A program made the position numbers and the translations under genes. A model generated the notes under the pieces. The model was not told the origin of the DNA, did no database searches, and saw only the letters and a program-made list of their open reading frames with translations. A DNA stretch of 57,336 nt, from contig SLTB01000080.1 of assembly GCA_007130155.1 (NCBI GenBank), forward strand, positions 1 through 57,336, read 5' to 3'. The stretch comes from Pseudomonadales bacterium (GTDB lineage Bacteria > Pseudomonadota > Gammaproteobacteria > Pseudomonadales > Azotimanducaceae). Of this stretch, positions 35,328 through 45,755 are shown piece by piece; positions within the stretch are counted from its first letter, which is position 1; the number at the start of each line of letters is the position of its first letter.

Positions 35328-37438
35328 CAGGACACCGGCTCTGGATGACGGCGCAAGGTCCGGGCCAGCCTAAGCCAGACCAGACGGCGCCTCAGGCGCC
35401 ATAAGCGGAAACGGCTGTCCAGCGTCTCAGGCAGCGTCCCCAGGGCAGTCGCTGCCGGACCGAACAGGGCGTCATCGAGGCGGCCTGCAAGAACCTCGAT
35501 GTCATCAGCCAGTTCCGGAAATCGGGCTTGCAGCCGCTTCCCGTAATGGCGCGGCGTTTCGCTGGGATGACGCAGGAACCCGGCCCGCGTGAAGGCCCGA
35601 CAGAAATGATCGTGCCAGCGCAGTAGCGGTGGACGGCGTCGACGCATGAGACCCGGCAAAGCGCCAAGCATAACGATCAAGATGGCCAGAGCCGCGGCCG
35701 AACCTGCTGCGATGGCCACCCTGAGGGGCGTGACCGCGCCGAGAAGTTCACGCAGAAAGCGACTCTGCAGCGAGGCATCGTAGCTCACGACCATAACGTT
35801 CCACCGATGCTCAAGACTCTCGATGAAGTAGATCACTTCTGCAAGCGCCTCCCAGCGCCGCCAGAAGTTGTTGCTGGCGAAGTTACCGAAAGCCGCCTCG
35901 GACTCATTCTGTGCGAACGCTGCTTCAGCACCGAGTTCGATCCGATCAGGTGCCACCGCCATGGTGGGATCGAAGCGTACCCAACCTTCGTTCTCGATCC
36001 AGATCTCAGCCCAGGCATGCGCATCATATTGTCGCACCGCCATGTAACCACCCACGGGATTGAACTCGCCACCCTGGTAGCCGGCGACAATCCGTGCCGG
36101 GATCCCGGCCAGCCGCATCATGAACACGAAGGCCGACGCATAATGCCCGCAAAAACCTCGCCGGGTCTCGAAGAGGAACTCGTCGATGTCGTGGGTTCCC
36201 AGACCCGGGGGATTGAGCGTGTAGTGAAAAGGTTCACGGGCAAAGTGCCCAAGCACGCTCAGCGCGAGGCCACGCGCCGTGTCCTGCTGCTCGAGCAGTC
36301 CGTCGACGAATTCCCGGGTGCGCGGATTGCCCGCAGCCGGGAGCAAAGTCTCACGAAGCTGGTACCGGTCCGCAAGGTCGATATCCAACCCAGTCCGGCG
36401 CGATTCAACTTCATAGCGGAAGCGCTGTGTGATCGGACCGTGGTGCACCACCCGGAAGTCCCGGCCGAGCCCTGTGGATCGGGTCAGCGGCCGCGCCAGA
36501 TCCAGAGCATAGAGCCAGGGCCGGAAGGTGGGCTCCGCCAGCACGGTATAGCGGATGGGCTCGGCATCATCCCCGACAGACGCCTTCAATCGTCGCACCC
36601 AACCCGGGGCAGCCGAAGCACCGTACCAGTGCACGGGCTGTTCGATAAAACCGTTGTTCGGGCCCTGCTTCCAGGTACCGTCTTCATAGCTGGAGTACGT
36701 CATCACGCGCCAGTACAGCGCTGACGGAGGAGGCGGTGCTCCCTCGAACTCGACCCGGAACGCCAGTTCGCGGCTGCGTCCGAGTTGGGTGATGGAACCG
36801 GGCGTCATGGACTCCGACAGTCCTGTCCGCGTCGAGGCATCCGGCAATGGCACCGACCACAGCGGCGCGATGCGCGGGAAGAACACAAAGATCACGATGG
36901 TCAGCGGTACCGCCTGCAAGAGAATGATGCCCGCCGTGCGCAGAGAGGCCATCGGCCGAGGCCGATTCCAGCTCTGGTGCAGAGCGACCAGCGCGGCCGT
37001 CACCATCAGCACCGCAAGCAGCTGATAGAGCGTGATCAGAATGCCCTGCTCAAACAGAAACCCGGTAGCGATGATGAAGTAGCCGAGAAAGATCACCACC
37101 AAAGCATCGCGCCGGGTGCGCATTTCCAGCAATTTGAGCGCGAAAGCGATAATCAGCAGCGCCACCGCAGGATCCAGACTGAACTGGATGCCATAGGACG
37201 TGCTGACGCCGACGCCTGCCAGAATGACGAAGGCGGCCTTGGTCAGCGCCGATGGATAACCCCAGCGGCCCTGGTGAATCAGTAGGCGCCAGAGGACGCA
37301 GGCGCCCCAGATCAGCAAGGTCCAGGACGCCATGCGCGGCAGGTGAGGGACGATAACTGCCCCTTGGGACAGCAGCAGCAGCGTCAGCGAAGATCGCGGA
37401 ATCTGTTCCAGGACCCCTCCGTGGATGCCCCGGTTCAC
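35327..37438 (-). CDS. tgpA: TgpA-family transmembrane transglutaminase-like protein
   Basis: A 703-residue inner-membrane protein. The N-terminus has several helices (DUF3488 region, about 15-190), then a periplasmic transglutaminase domain. The catalytic triad is Cys in RRGFCGHYASAFVFMMR, His in YDAHAWAEIWIE and Asp in WVRFDPTMAVA. One more helix (AIAAGSAAALAILIVMLGAL) and a DUF4129-like tail close the protein. With the MoxR-type ATPase and DUF58 protein upstream it forms a conserved set. In Pseudomonas aeruginosa, TgpA is essential. The start overlaps the DUF58 gene by four bases. Confidence 0.9.
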   Translation of the reverse strand: MNRGIHGGVLEQIPRSSLTLLLLSQGAVIVPHLPRMASWTLLIWGACVLWRLLIHQGRWGYPSALTKAAFVILAGVGVSTSYGIQFSLDPAVALLIIAFALKLLEMRTRRDALVVIFLGYFIIATGFLFEQGILITLYQLLAVLMVTAALVALHQSWNRPRPMASLRTAGIILLQAVPLTIVIFVFFPRIAPLWSVPLPDASTRTGLSESMTPGSITQLGRSRELAFRVEFEGAPPPPSALYWRVMTYSSYEDGTWKQGPNNGFIEQPVHWYGASAAPGWVRRLKASVGDDAEPIRYTVLAEPTFRPWLYALDLARPLTRSTGLGRDFRVVHHGPITQRFRYEVESRRTGLDIDLADRYQLRETLLPAAGNPRTREFVDGLLEQQDTARGLALSVLGHFAREPFHYTLNPPGLGTHDIDEFLFETRRGFCGHYASAFVFMMRLAGIPARIVAGYQGGEFNPVGGYMAVRQYDAHAWAEIWIENEGWVRFDPTMAVAPDRIELGAEAAFAQNESEAAFGNFASNNFWRRWEALAEVIYFIESLEHRWNVMVVSYDASLQSRFLRELLGAVTPLRVAIAAGSAAALAILIVMLGALPGLMRRRRPPLLRWHDHFCRAFTRAGFLRHPSETPRHYGKRLQARFPELADDIEVLAGRLDDALFGPAATALGTLPETLDSRFRLWRLRRRLVWLRLARTLRRHPEPVS

Positions 37439-38460
37439 GATGACGCTCCCAGGAAATGCCCAGGCTGACCGTGCAATGCCAGGGCGCGCAGCAGTTCAGC
37501 TCGGTGTGCTTCGCCACGCCCTGGGGCAATTTCCACTCCCGGCAGGCGCAGGCCATACTCGTCGCGCCCCCCATCGCAGGCCAGCACCCAGCCGCAGAGC
37601 GTGGAGAGGCGATCCTCCACGCTCAGACCCGGCAGCGCTTCCCAGTCCAGCCAAAGACGGCGATCAGCATGGCCGCCGTACTCCTTCACCATCAGTTCGC
37701 CTTCCTGTGCGAAGGATTTCCAGGCGATATGTTTGAGGGAATCTCCCGCCCGGTAGGGTCGCAAACCGACGAAGTCATCATTGCCTTCGGTCACCAGCTG
37801 CTCGCCGTCGCCCGTGGCCAGCGCCGGCCGCTGCGGCGGTCCTGCTGGCAGCGGTCGCGGATAGACCAGCGCCGCCTGGGCCAGATCAAGCCAGGTCCAG
37901 GCCCGCAACAGGCCGAGGGGCCAAGTGGTTTCCAAGCGCAGCCGACCGGGATTCAGCCAGCCGCGGGTCGGCGCAAGGACCGGGATGTGCAGCCGCTGTT
38001 CCACCTCCTCGTCCAGATCCACGATCTGAGGAATCTCTCCGGGCCACCCCAACCACAGGGCATGGTGACCGCGCGGCGAAGCTCGTGTCAGTCGCAGGCC
38101 GAATTCAGCATGCTCCCCGGCAAAGACAGGGCGGACGCCGGCCGCCTCGATGGTCAAGCCACTCAGATTGCGAAAAGTGTGGCTGATGGCCAGGACAAAC
38201 GTACTGGCCAGCAGGAAGGCCAGTCCGAATACCATGGAGTTCTGATAGTTGATGGCAGCAAGGATCAGCAACGCAATCAGACCCACGAAAACGAAACCGG
38301 TACGCGACGGAAAAATAAACACATTGCGCCGGTGAAGGACCACGCAGCGGGTGGGAGGCACGCGTCGATTCAGCCAGACTCGCCAGCGGCCGCGCGGGGT
38401 ACGAGGCATGAAGCGAGTATCACTGTAATCACTTTGCCCGGTCGAGCGGGCTTCGGCCAT
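37435..38460 (-). CDS. DUF58-domain (von Willebrand-like) membrane protein
   Basis: A 341-residue protein with two adjacent N-terminal helices (GFVFVGLIALLILAAINY and MVFGLAFLLASTFVLAI). The DUF58 signature LRPYRAGDSLKHIAWKSFAQ and LMVKEYGGHADRRLWLDWEA are present. DUF58 proteins work with MoxR ATPases, probably in cell envelope or metal-insertion chaperoning; the exact role is unknown. It lies between the MoxR gene (121 bases upstream) and tgpA, which it overlaps. Confidence 0.9.
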   Translation of the reverse strand: MAEARSTGQSDYSDTRFMPRTPRGRWRVWLNRRVPPTRCVVLHRRNVFIFPSRTGFVFVGLIALLILAAINYQNSMVFGLAFLLASTFVLAISHTFRNLSGLTIEAAGVRPVFAGEHAEFGLRLTRASPRGHHALWLGWPGEIPQIVDLDEEVEQRLHIPVLAPTRGWLNPGRLRLETTWPLGLLRAWTWLDLAQAALVYPRPLPAGPPQRPALATGDGEQLVTEGNDDFVGLRPYRAGDSLKHIAWKSFAQEGELMVKEYGGHADRRLWLDWEALPGLSVEDRLSTLCGWVLACDGGRDEYGLRLPGVEIAPGRGEAHRAELLRALALHGQPGHFLGASS

Positions 38461-38581
38461 GACTGCTCCGTCGAACCATAATGGGCGGGCTCATGAAATG
38501 TCCGTTTCAGCAGCCTGGATCACGGGCATCGCTGATTGCAAAACTGCCGGACAACACCTTTCAGTAACCCGTCAGTCCTTG

Positions 38582-39502
38582 TCAGCCGACCGCGTCGACC
38601 ACCGCCAGCAATCGCTGCGCCAGGGCTTCGCCGCCGCTGCGACCATGATCGGCATGTTCCCGCAGCCGATGCTCCACCACGGCTGGCAGTACAGCCTGGA
38701 CGTCCTCAGGAATCACGTGCTGCCGACCGCGGATCAGCGCCCAGGCCCGGGCCGCACGCACCAGCGCCAGGGCTCCGCGGGGCGACAGGCCCCAGGCGAA
38801 GGTCGGATCCTGACGGGAATGCTGTACCAGACGTTGAACGTAGTCCAATAGTGCATCCGACACGCGGATGTCGGCAGCCTGTTGCTGCAGACTGCCGAGT
38901 TGGTCCACGTCGAGACAGGGTTCGAGCTGATCGAGCATGACTCGACGATCCATGCCACGAATGATCTCGCGCTCAGCTGCAGCATCCGGATAGCCAAGTT
39001 CGATGCGCATCAGGAAGCGATCGAGCTGCGACTCCGGCAGCGGATAGGTTCCAGCCTGGGTCACCGGATTCTGAGTGGCAATCACGAAGAAGGGATGGGG
39101 TAGTGGCCGCGTGGCTCCCTCCACTGTCACCTGCGCCTCCTCCATCGCCTCGAGCAGGGCAGACTGGGTCTTGGGCGTGGTGCGGTTGATCTCATCGGCA
39201 AGAAGTACCTGGGCAAAGATCGGACCAGGGTGAAATTCGAAGCTGCCGCTGTCCCGATCGAACACGGAGATCCCGAGAATATCCGCCGGGAGCACGTCGC
39301 TGGTGAACTGGATGCGGTTGAAGGACAAACCCAGGGTACGCGCCAGGGCCTGCGAAAGCACGGTCTTGCCCATGCCCGGCAGGTCCTCGATCAGCAAGTG
39401 CCCCCCTGCCAGCAGACAGGCCACGGCCTGCTCGATCTGATGGCGCTTGCCCACCAGGACCTTCCCCACCTGGGTCAGACTCTTCTCGATCAGCTCCTGC
39501 AC
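38582..39502 (-). CDS. MoxR-family AAA+ ATPase
   Basis: A 306-residue cytoplasmic ATPase of the AAA_3/MoxR family. Walker A is EDLPGMGKTVLSQALA (about residues 40-50), Walker B VLLADEINRTTPKTQSALLE, and sensor 1 IATQNPVTQAGTYPLPESQ. The C-terminal lid contains SPRGALALVRAARAWA. MoxR proteins are chaperone-like remodelers paired with DUF58 proteins. It is the first gene of the moxR-DUF58-tgpA-DUF1289-miaE run. Confidence 0.92.
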   Translation of the reverse strand: MQELIEKSLTQVGKVLVGKRHQIEQAVACLLAGGHLLIEDLPGMGKTVLSQALARTLGLSFNRIQFTSDVLPADILGISVFDRDSGSFEFHPGPIFAQVLLADEINRTTPKTQSALLEAMEEAQVTVEGATRPLPHPFFVIATQNPVTQAGTYPLPESQLDRFLMRIELGYPDAAAEREIIRGMDRRVMLDQLEPCLDVDQLGSLQQQAADIRVSDALLDYVQRLVQHSRQDPTFAWGLSPRGALALVRAARAWALIRGRQHVIPEDVQAVLPAVVEHRLREHADHGRSGGEALAQRLLAVVDAVG

Positions 39503-39596
39503 GTCACCTCCTCTTTACGAGCACCCTGGGCCGCCCGACAGCGCTGGAGCAAGCCTGATCGCGAGGGCCAACCCGTGAGGTCCAATCGGACTCGGC

Positions 39597-41129
39597 TCAA
39601 ACGTGATCGTGAAGATCGGACAGGGCGCGTTCGCCCTCCGGGTTCTCGTTGGGTTCGCGCCGGTTCTTGGCCGCATCATTGCGGGAATCCGAGATGCGCT
39701 GCAGATAGTCCGCATCGACATCGCCGGTGACGTAGATGCCGTCGAACACCGAGCACTCGAAGTCGCGGATGGCGGCATTGCCCTCCGCCGAACAACTGAT
39801 CAGATCTTCGAGCTGCTGATAAACCAGCCAGTCGGCGCCGATCAGCGCGGCGATCTCCTCGTCGCTGCGGGCGTGGGCGACGAACTCGCTCGCTGCGGGC
39901 ATGTCAATGCCGTAGACGTTGGGATAGCGCACCGGGGGTGCGGCCGAAGCCAGATACACCTTGCGGGCGCCCGCCTCCCGGGCCATCTCGATGATCTGGC
40001 GGGAAGTGGTACCGCGGACGATGGAGTCATCCACCAACAAGACATTCTTGCCGCGAAACTCCAGCTCGATGGCATTGAGTTTCTGGCGCACCGATTTCTG
40101 TCGTTCACTCTGGCCGGGCATGATGAAGGTGCGGCCGATGTAACGGTTCTTGACGAAGCCCTCCCGATACTTGACGTCGAGTTGGTGCGCAAGCGGCAGG
40201 GCTGCGGTACGGCTGGTCTCAGGGATCGGAATCACGACGTCGATATCATGATCATTACCCGGGAACTGCGTGAGGATGCGCTCGGCCAGCTTCTCTCCCA
40301 TCCGAAGCCTGGCTTTGTAGACCGAGATGTTGTCCATGATCGAATCCGGCCGGGCCAGATAGACGTGCTCGAAGATGCACGGCGCCAGCTGGGTCTGCTT
40401 GGCACAGATCCGACTGTGCAGGTCACCCCGCTCATCAATCCAGATCGCCTCACCGGGCATCACGTCCCGCACCAGGGTGAAGTCGAGCACGTCCAAGGCC
40501 ACCGACTCGGAGGCGATCATGTATTCCGTACCTTGATCCGTCTCACGCTTACCGAATACCAGGGGGCGTATGCCAAAGGGATCCCTGAACGCCAGTACGC
40601 CATGCCCCACCAGAAGCGCCACGGCTGCGTAGGCGCCCCGGCAGCGAGCATGGACGCCCGCCACCGCCTCGAAGATGTCCTCGGGCTCCGGGCTGTGCCG
40701 GTGCAGGCGGCCGAGTTCATGGGCAAAGACGTTGAGCAGGATCTCAGAGTCCGATTCCGTATTGATGTGGCGCAGATCGGCCTTGAACAGGTCCTGCTTG
40801 AGGGTCTCTGCGTTGGTCAGATTGCCGTTGTGGGCCAGCGTGATGCCATAGGGAGAATTGACGTACATGGGCTGGGCTTCGGCGGATGACGAGCTGCCCG
40901 CTGTGGGATAACGGACATGGCCGATGCCGAGATTCCCGGTCAATCGCTGCATGTGATTGAGCCGGAACACGTCGCGAACCAGGCCGTTGGCCTTGCGCAT
41001 GTTGAGCCGGCCCTGATGGCTGGTAACAATGCCCGCTGCGTCCTGGCCCCGATGCTGGAGTACGGTCAGGGCGTCATAGAGGCGCTGATTGACCGCATGC
41101 CGGCCGACGATGCCTACGAGTCCACACAT
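39597..41129 (-). CDS. purF: amidophosphoribosyltransferase
   Basis: PurF makes phosphoribosylamine from PRPP and glutamine, the first committed purine step. The product begins [19 protein letters not shown], where Cys2 is the glutaminase nucleophile after Met removal. The PRPP-binding loop is [18 protein letters not shown]. The 510 residues fit the E. coli type. It lies 123 bases after cvpA, the classic cvpA-purF pairing. Confidence 0.97.
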   Translation of the reverse strand: MCGLVGIVGRHAVNQRLYDALTVLQHRGQDAAGIVTSHQGRLNMRKANGLVRDVFRLNHMQRLTGNLGIGHVRYPTAGSSSSAEAQPMYVNSPYGITLAHNGNLTNAETLKQDLFKADLRHINTESDSEILLNVFAHELGRLHRHSPEPEDIFEAVAGVHARCRGAYAAVALLVGHGVLAFRDPFGIRPLVFGKRETDQGTEYMIASESVALDVLDFTLVRDVMPGEAIWIDERGDLHSRICAKQTQLAPCIFEHVYLARPDSIMDNISVYKARLRMGEKLAERILTQFPGNDHDIDVVIPIPETSRTAALPLAHQLDVKYREGFVKNRYIGRTFIMPGQSERQKSVRQKLNAIELEFRGKNVLLVDDSIVRGTTSRQIIEMAREAGARKVYLASAAPPVRYPNVYGIDMPAASEFVAHARSDEEIAALIGADWLVYQQLEDLISCSAEGNAAIRDFECSVFDGIYVTGDVDADYLQRISDSRNDAAKNRREPNENPEGERALSDLHDHV

Positions 41130-41252
41130 GAAAGGTGTTCCCCGGATGGATGGGCCGATGTCCTGCGCGCCTTCCCGAAAGAGCCGGGAATGATGGCTGC
41201 AGAACGACAGAAAAACTCTGCAACGGGCGCCTTGCAGCGTTGCACAGCCAAT

Positions 41253-41780
41253 TCAAGAACCTCCTGGGGACGGCATGGCCGCGGTAACCGCAGCGAAAGC
41301 CTGACGCAGAAAATCAATCACCTCCTCCTGCGCCGCGAGCAGATGAGGCAGGAGACGCGATTCCTGCCACCACGCCTCGGAAGCAAACAGTGGCTCCAGG
41401 ACTGCCGCCAGGACCACCAGCAGCACTCCGGCTCTGAGCATTCCGAACAGCGTGCCGAGCACACGATCGAGACCACTCAAGCCCGTGGCTTCCACCAGCA
41501 ATCCCACCACGTGCTGCAGGACCGCTCCGAGCAGCAGCATGGCGACGAACACCGCAGCGAAGGCCAGGGGGTAGCGCAAGGACTCGACGTCGATCCATCG
41601 CCCCAGACTGGCGCTGACCGGATCCGCAAACAAGGCCGCCATGATAAGGGCAGCCGCCCAGATGACAAGGGACAGCGCCTCCCGAAACAACCCGCGGACC
41701 GCCCCGACGATCACCGACACCAGGGCCACGGCCAGAATCACCCAATCCAGCAAAGACGGCAGTCCCAAGCCCTCAGCCAT
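41253..41780 (-). CDS. cvpA: CvpA family inner membrane protein
   Basis: A 175-residue membrane protein with four hydrophobic helices, including SLLDWVILAVALVSVIVGAV and LAFAAVFVAMLLLGAVLQHV. The motif RGLFREALSLVIWAAAL after the first helix is characteristic. CvpA is linked to colicin V production and envelope stress tolerance; the mechanism is unclear. I start at ATG 41780 (MAEGLGLPSLLDW), overlapping the dedD stop by eight bases; 17 extra upstream codons look spurious. Confidence 0.92.
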   Translation of the reverse strand: MAEGLGLPSLLDWVILAVALVSVIVGAVRGLFREALSLVIWAAALIMAALFADPVSASLGRWIDVESLRYPLAFAAVFVAMLLLGAVLQHVVGLLVEATGLSGLDRVLGTLFGMLRAGVLLVVLAAVLEPLFASEAWWQESRLLPHLLAAQEEVIDFLRQAFAAVTAAMPSPGGS

Positions 41781-42396
41781 TCTGCCGCCCTGCAGCACCG
41801 CCAATGACGAAGCGAACCACCAGCCCTTCAAGCTGATAGCGCTCCGCCAATTCCGCCTGCAGGCGGACGGCGGCGTCGCGATCGATGCGCGGCCCCACTG
41901 CCACCCGATGAAGCGTCGCTTCGCCGCTGCCCTCCTCGATCATGTAAGCATCATAGCCATCGTCGAGCAGGCGCTGGCGCAGAGCTCGCGCATTGTCCCG
42001 CTCACGAAAGGCCGCAAGCTGGACGCTGAAGGCCCGCGGCAGCCCTCTGCCATCGAGCCCGGGCGACGTCTCTTCTGCTCCCACGCCCAACACCGGGGCT
42101 CGAGGGCCTCCGCCCAATGTTGATTCAGGTTCCGGCGGGAGGCGATGCTCCGGTTGGCCGCGAATCGGCTCGGCGCTCCGTCGCGACTCCACTTCATCGA
42201 CAAAGGCCCAGGCAGCGGGCTCGGGGTCGCCGTCGAAACTGTCCTCGCCGGCCTTGATCTCGAGAGCTCCAGCCGGCCATTCAGCCAGTTTGCGCCGTTC
42301 TATGCCGGCACCATCGAAGAGCATAGGCAGCAGGATCAGGGCCAGCGACACCAGGATCACGGCCCCGACCAGACGATTGCGTCCACGCTCGGTCAT
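41773..42396 (-). CDS. dedD: SPOR-domain protein DedD
   Basis: A 207-residue cell-division-associated protein. An N-terminal signal anchor (LVGAVILVSLALILLPMLFD) is followed by a variable periplasmic linker and a C-terminal SPOR domain (FSVQLAAFRERDNARALRQR, LHRVAVGPRIDRDAAVRLQA). SPOR domains bind denuded septal peptidoglycan. It overlaps folC by four bases upstream and cvpA by eight downstream, in the usual folC-dedD-cvpA-purF order. Confidence 0.92.
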   Translation of the reverse strand: MTERGRNRLVGAVILVSLALILLPMLFDGAGIERRKLAEWPAGALEIKAGEDSFDGDPEPAAWAFVDEVESRRSAEPIRGQPEHRLPPEPESTLGGGPRAPVLGVGAEETSPGLDGRGLPRAFSVQLAAFRERDNARALRQRLLDDGYDAYMIEEGSGEATLHRVAVGPRIDRDAAVRLQAELAERYQLEGLVVRFVIGGAAGRQNG

Positions 42397-43658
42397 GGCG
42401 TCGCCGAACCTCCGCAGGCAGAATCGAGCCAGCGATCAGCCGCTGCCACCAGGGTGAATGATCCCACCACCAGGATGCCGAGAGCCTGACGACAGGCATC
42501 CCGCCGGGCAGCCACCAAAGCTGCTTCGATATCCCCATGCTGCCGTCGCGGCAGGGATGGCACGACTTCGCTCAAGCGCCCGGCAAGTTCCGCAGCCGAC
42601 TGGCCACGGGAACCCGGTGTAGGCGCCAAGTGCACAGCCGCCACACAGGGTTCGAGCAGCTCAAGCATTCGATCTGCACGTTTGTCACGAAAGGTACCGA
42701 ACACTGCCACCCAGCGTCGCTCCGTCCCGATTTTCGCCACCAGCGCGGCCAGGGCATGGGGATTGTGGGCCACATCCAGGATCCAGTCCGAACCCATGAC
42801 CTGCCGGTGCTGCGCTCGCCCCGGCAGATCCAGCCCAGTCAGGGCATCATGGACGTGCGCCGGAACGAGTTCCAGCAGCAAGCTGGCAGCCTGAAGCGCG
42901 GCAGCGATATTGGACGGCAGAAGCCGCGCCGGCGGCAGACAGCCGAGTTCCAAATGGTGCTCACGGCCACCGCGGAACATGGCTCCCGCAGTCGTCTCAA
43001 CCCAATGGAAGTCAAAACCGGCGCGATACACCGGGACCTCCAGTTCATCCGCCCGGTCAAGCACCGATTGTGGCGGCTGCAGCTCGCCGATCACCAGTGG
43101 GCGGCCGCGGCGCAGGATCCCGGCCTTTTCGCGCCCGATGGTTTCCCGGTCCGAGCCGAGCCAGGCCTCGTGATCGAGATCCACGCTGCTGATCACCGCC
43201 ACGTCGGCATCGATGAGGTTCACCGCATCGAGGCGGCCACCGAGACCCACCTCGAGCACCGCGACGTCGAGATCCGAATCTGCCATCAGCTCGAAGGCTG
43301 CCAGAATGGCGAACTCGAAATAGGTCAGGCTGATGCTTCCCCGAGCCCGCTCGATGCGCTCGAACGCTTTGATGATGTCCGCATCACTCGCCACTCTGCC
43401 CGCGATGACGATACGCTCATTGAAGTGATGCAAGTGAGGTGAAGTGGTAACACCGACCTTCAGGCCCTCGGCACGGAACAAGGCATCCAGCGTGGCGACC
43501 ACCGAACCCTTGCCGTTGGTTCCGGCGACCGTAATCACCTGCGGCGCCGGCCGCCGGGCGCCAAGTCTTTCGAACACCTGTCGCAGTCGCTGGAGCCCGA
43601 GATCCATCTCCTGCGGGTGCAGGCGCTCGAGTCGGACCAGCCAATCGTTGAGGGTCAT
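42393..43658 (-). CDS. folC: bifunctional dihydrofolate synthase / folylpolyglutamate synthase
   Basis: FolC adds glutamate to dihydropteroate and folates. The P-loop is ITVAGTNGKGSVVATLDALF (near residue 50), and LEVGLGGRLDAVNLIDADVA and DVAHNPHALAALV are family motifs of the Mur-ligase-like fold. I start at ATG 43658 (MTLNDWLVRLERL), with a GTGAGGG site upstream; a longer frame to 43808 runs into trpA. It begins just 19 bases after trpA. accD, normally between trpA and folC, is missing. Confidence 0.95.
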   Translation of the reverse strand: MTLNDWLVRLERLHPQEMDLGLQRLRQVFERLGARRPAPQVITVAGTNGKGSVVATLDALFRAEGLKVGVTTSPHLHHFNERIVIAGRVASDADIIKAFERIERARGSISLTYFEFAILAAFELMADSDLDVAVLEVGLGGRLDAVNLIDADVAVISSVDLDHEAWLGSDRETIGREKAGILRRGRPLVIGELQPPQSVLDRADELEVPVYRAGFDFHWVETTAGAMFRGGREHHLELGCLPPARLLPSNIAAALQAASLLLELVPAHVHDALTGLDLPGRAQHRQVMGSDWILDVAHNPHALAALVAKIGTERRWVAVFGTFRDKRADRMLELLEPCVAAVHLAPTPGSRGQSAAELAGRLSEVVPSLPRRQHGDIEAALVAARRDACRQALGILVVGSFTLVAAADRWLDSACGGSATP

Positions 43659-43677
43659 CCCATGGCCCTCACGTCGC

Positions 43678-44484
43678 CTAAGCGGCGTCCATGGCCGCGC
43701 GCAACTCTGCGGCGAAGGCAGCTGCCGCGGCAGGAATGGCAGCAGGCTCGGCGGCGAGTTCTCCCATCCGCCGGACCAGGGCACTGCCGACAACGACCCC
43801 ATCGGCAAACCCGGCCACCGCGCGCGCCGTCACGCCATCACGAATGCCGAAACCCACAGCCAGGGGCAGAGCCGTCATGGTTCGCAATTGATCGAGTCGC
43901 TTACGCACGCCCTCCACATCCAGATTGGCGGAGCCCGTTGGCCCCTTCAGCGACACGTAGTAGACGAAGCCACTGGCCCGGGCCAGTATATGCTGGGCTC
44001 TTTCGTCGGTGGTCGTGGGTGCCAGCAGGAAGATCAGGTCCACGCCCCGGGAGGCAAGCGCCTGCCGAAGTTCGTCGGCCTCCTCGGGCGGCAGATTGAC
44101 GAGAATGACGCCATCCACACCAGCCTCGGCTGCGGCATCGGCGAAGCGCTGCTGGCCCATGGCCTCCACCGAGTTCAAATAGCCCATGAGCACCACCGCC
44201 GTACGGGCATCCTGCTTCCTGAATGCCACGACCATGTCGAGAACATCCAACAGGCGCACCTTGTGCATCAGGGCTCGCTCACAGCCGGCCTGGATGTCGG
44301 CGCCCTCCGCTTCCGGATCCGAGAACGGGATCCCGAGTTCGATGACATCAGACCCTGCTCTGGCCAGGGCATGCATGGCCGGCACGGTGACCTCGGGAGT
44401 GGGGTCTCCGGCTACCAGATAGGTCACCAGGGCGCTGGATTTCGCTGCCATGCGCTCCGCGAAGCGCTCTGTCAACCTGCTCAC
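43678..44484 (-). CDS. trpA: tryptophan synthase alpha chain
   Basis: TrpA cleaves indole-glycerol phosphate to indole, which is channelled to TrpB. The 268 residues contain the catalytic Glu in [15 protein letters not shown] and Asp in [36 protein letters not shown] and [19 protein letters not shown] complete the TIM barrel signature. The start overlaps the trpB stop by four bases. Confidence 0.97.
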   Translation of the reverse strand: MSRLTERFAERMAAKSSALVTYLVAGDPTPEVTVPAMHALARAGSDVIELGIPFSDPEAEGADIQAGCERALMHKVRLLDVLDMVVAFRKQDARTAVVLMGYLNSVEAMGQQRFADAAAEAGVDGVILVNLPPEEADELRQALASRGVDLIFLLAPTTTDERAQHILARASGFVYYVSLKGPTGSANLDVEGVRKRLDQLRTMTALPLAVGFGIRDGVTARAVAGFADGVVVGSALVRRMGELAAEPAAIPAAAAAFAAELRAAMDAA

Positions 44485-45755
44485 AGCTCGATACCGTCGT
44501 GGCGGGCGACCGTTAAAATGTCCTTGTCGCCACGCCCGGAAAGGTTCACCACGATGATCTGCTCCGAGTCCATCTTCGGGGCATGCTCCATGACCCAGGC
44601 AATGGCATGACTGGTTTCCAGAGCGGGCATGATGCCTTCGGTCCGAGTCAGGTGATGGAACGCGCGAAGCGCCTCGTCGTCGGTAACTGCGACATACTCC
44701 GCCCGGCCAAGATCTTTCAGGAAGGCATGCTCGGGTCCTACACCAGGATAGTCCAACCCGGCGGAGATCGAGTGAGTGGAGATGATCTGGCCGTCCTCGT
44801 CCTCCATGAGGTAGGTGCGATTACCGTGCAACACGCCAGGAACACCTGCGCACAAGGGCGCCGCATGACGCCCAGTAGCTAGGCCGTCACCGCCGGCCTC
44901 AACGCCTACCATGCGCACGCCAGCGTCACGAATGAAGGGATGGAACAGCCCCAGAGCGTTGGAGCCGCCGCCAACGCAGGCCACCAGCACGTCCGGCAGC
45001 CGACCTTCTGCCACCAGACACTGCTCCCGGGTCTCCCGGCCAATCACAGCCTGGAAATCCCTCACCAGCGCTGGGTAGGGGTGAGGACCAGCCACCGTGC
45101 CGATGATGTAGTGCGTATCGTCCACGTTGGTGACCCAATCACGCATAGCCTCGTTCAAGGCGTCCTTGAGCGTACGTGAACCGGACTGAACCGGTACCAC
45201 TCTCGCCCCCAGCAACTTCATGCGATAGACGTTGAGGCTCTGCCGCTCGACGTCTTCCGCACCCATATAGACCACACATTCCATCCCGAGCCGGGCCGCC
45301 ACCGTGGCCGATGCCACACCATGTTGGCCGGCCCCGGTCTCGGCAATGATCCGCCGCTTGCCCATGTGCTGGGCCAACAGCGCCTGGCCGATGGTGTTGT
45401 TCACTTTATGGGCGCCAGTGTGGTTCAGGTCCTCGCGCTTGAGATAGATCTTCGCACCGCCCAATTCACGCGTCATACGCTCTGCCAGATACAGCGGTGA
45501 CGGTCGGCCAACGAACTCGGCGAGATCGCGATCGATGCGGCGCTGGAAGGCCGGATCCGCTTTAAGGGTCCGATAGACACGATCGAGATCATCCAGGGCA
45601 TGAGTCAGGGTCTCAGCGACAAAACGGCCACCGAAACGGCCGAAGTGTCCTCGCTCATCGGGAAAGTTGTAGTCCGCAAACGACACCATCCCGGCAGCTG
45701 CTTCGAGGTTACTCTGCTGCGTTTGTTCCCTAGACATGACTTCCTCGCGACTCAT
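44481..45755 (-). CDS. trpB: tryptophan synthase beta chain
   Basis: TrpB condenses indole with serine using PLP. The PLP lysine is in [40 protein letters not shown] binds the cofactor phosphate. The product is 424 residues from ATG 45755, which overlaps the trpF stop by one base. ATG 45737, preceded by GAGGAA, is a possible later start that removes six residues. It belongs to the trpF-trpB-trpA unit. Confidence 0.97.
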   Translation of the reverse strand: MSREEVMSREQTQQSNLEAAAGMVSFADYNFPDERGHFGRFGGRFVAETLTHALDDLDRVYRTLKADPAFQRRIDRDLAEFVGRPSPLYLAERMTRELGGAKIYLKREDLNHTGAHKVNNTIGQALLAQHMGKRRIIAETGAGQHGVASATVAARLGMECVVYMGAEDVERQSLNVYRMKLLGARVVPVQSGSRTLKDALNEAMRDWVTNVDDTHYIIGTVAGPHPYPALVRDFQAVIGRETREQCLVAEGRLPDVLVACVGGGSNALGLFHPFIRDAGVRMVGVEAGGDGLATGRHAAPLCAGVPGVLHGNRTYLMEDEDGQIISTHSISAGLDYPGVGPEHAFLKDLGRAEYVAVTDDEALRAFHHLTRTEGIMPALETSHAIAWVMEHAPKMDSEQIIVVNLSGRGDKDILTVARHDGIEL

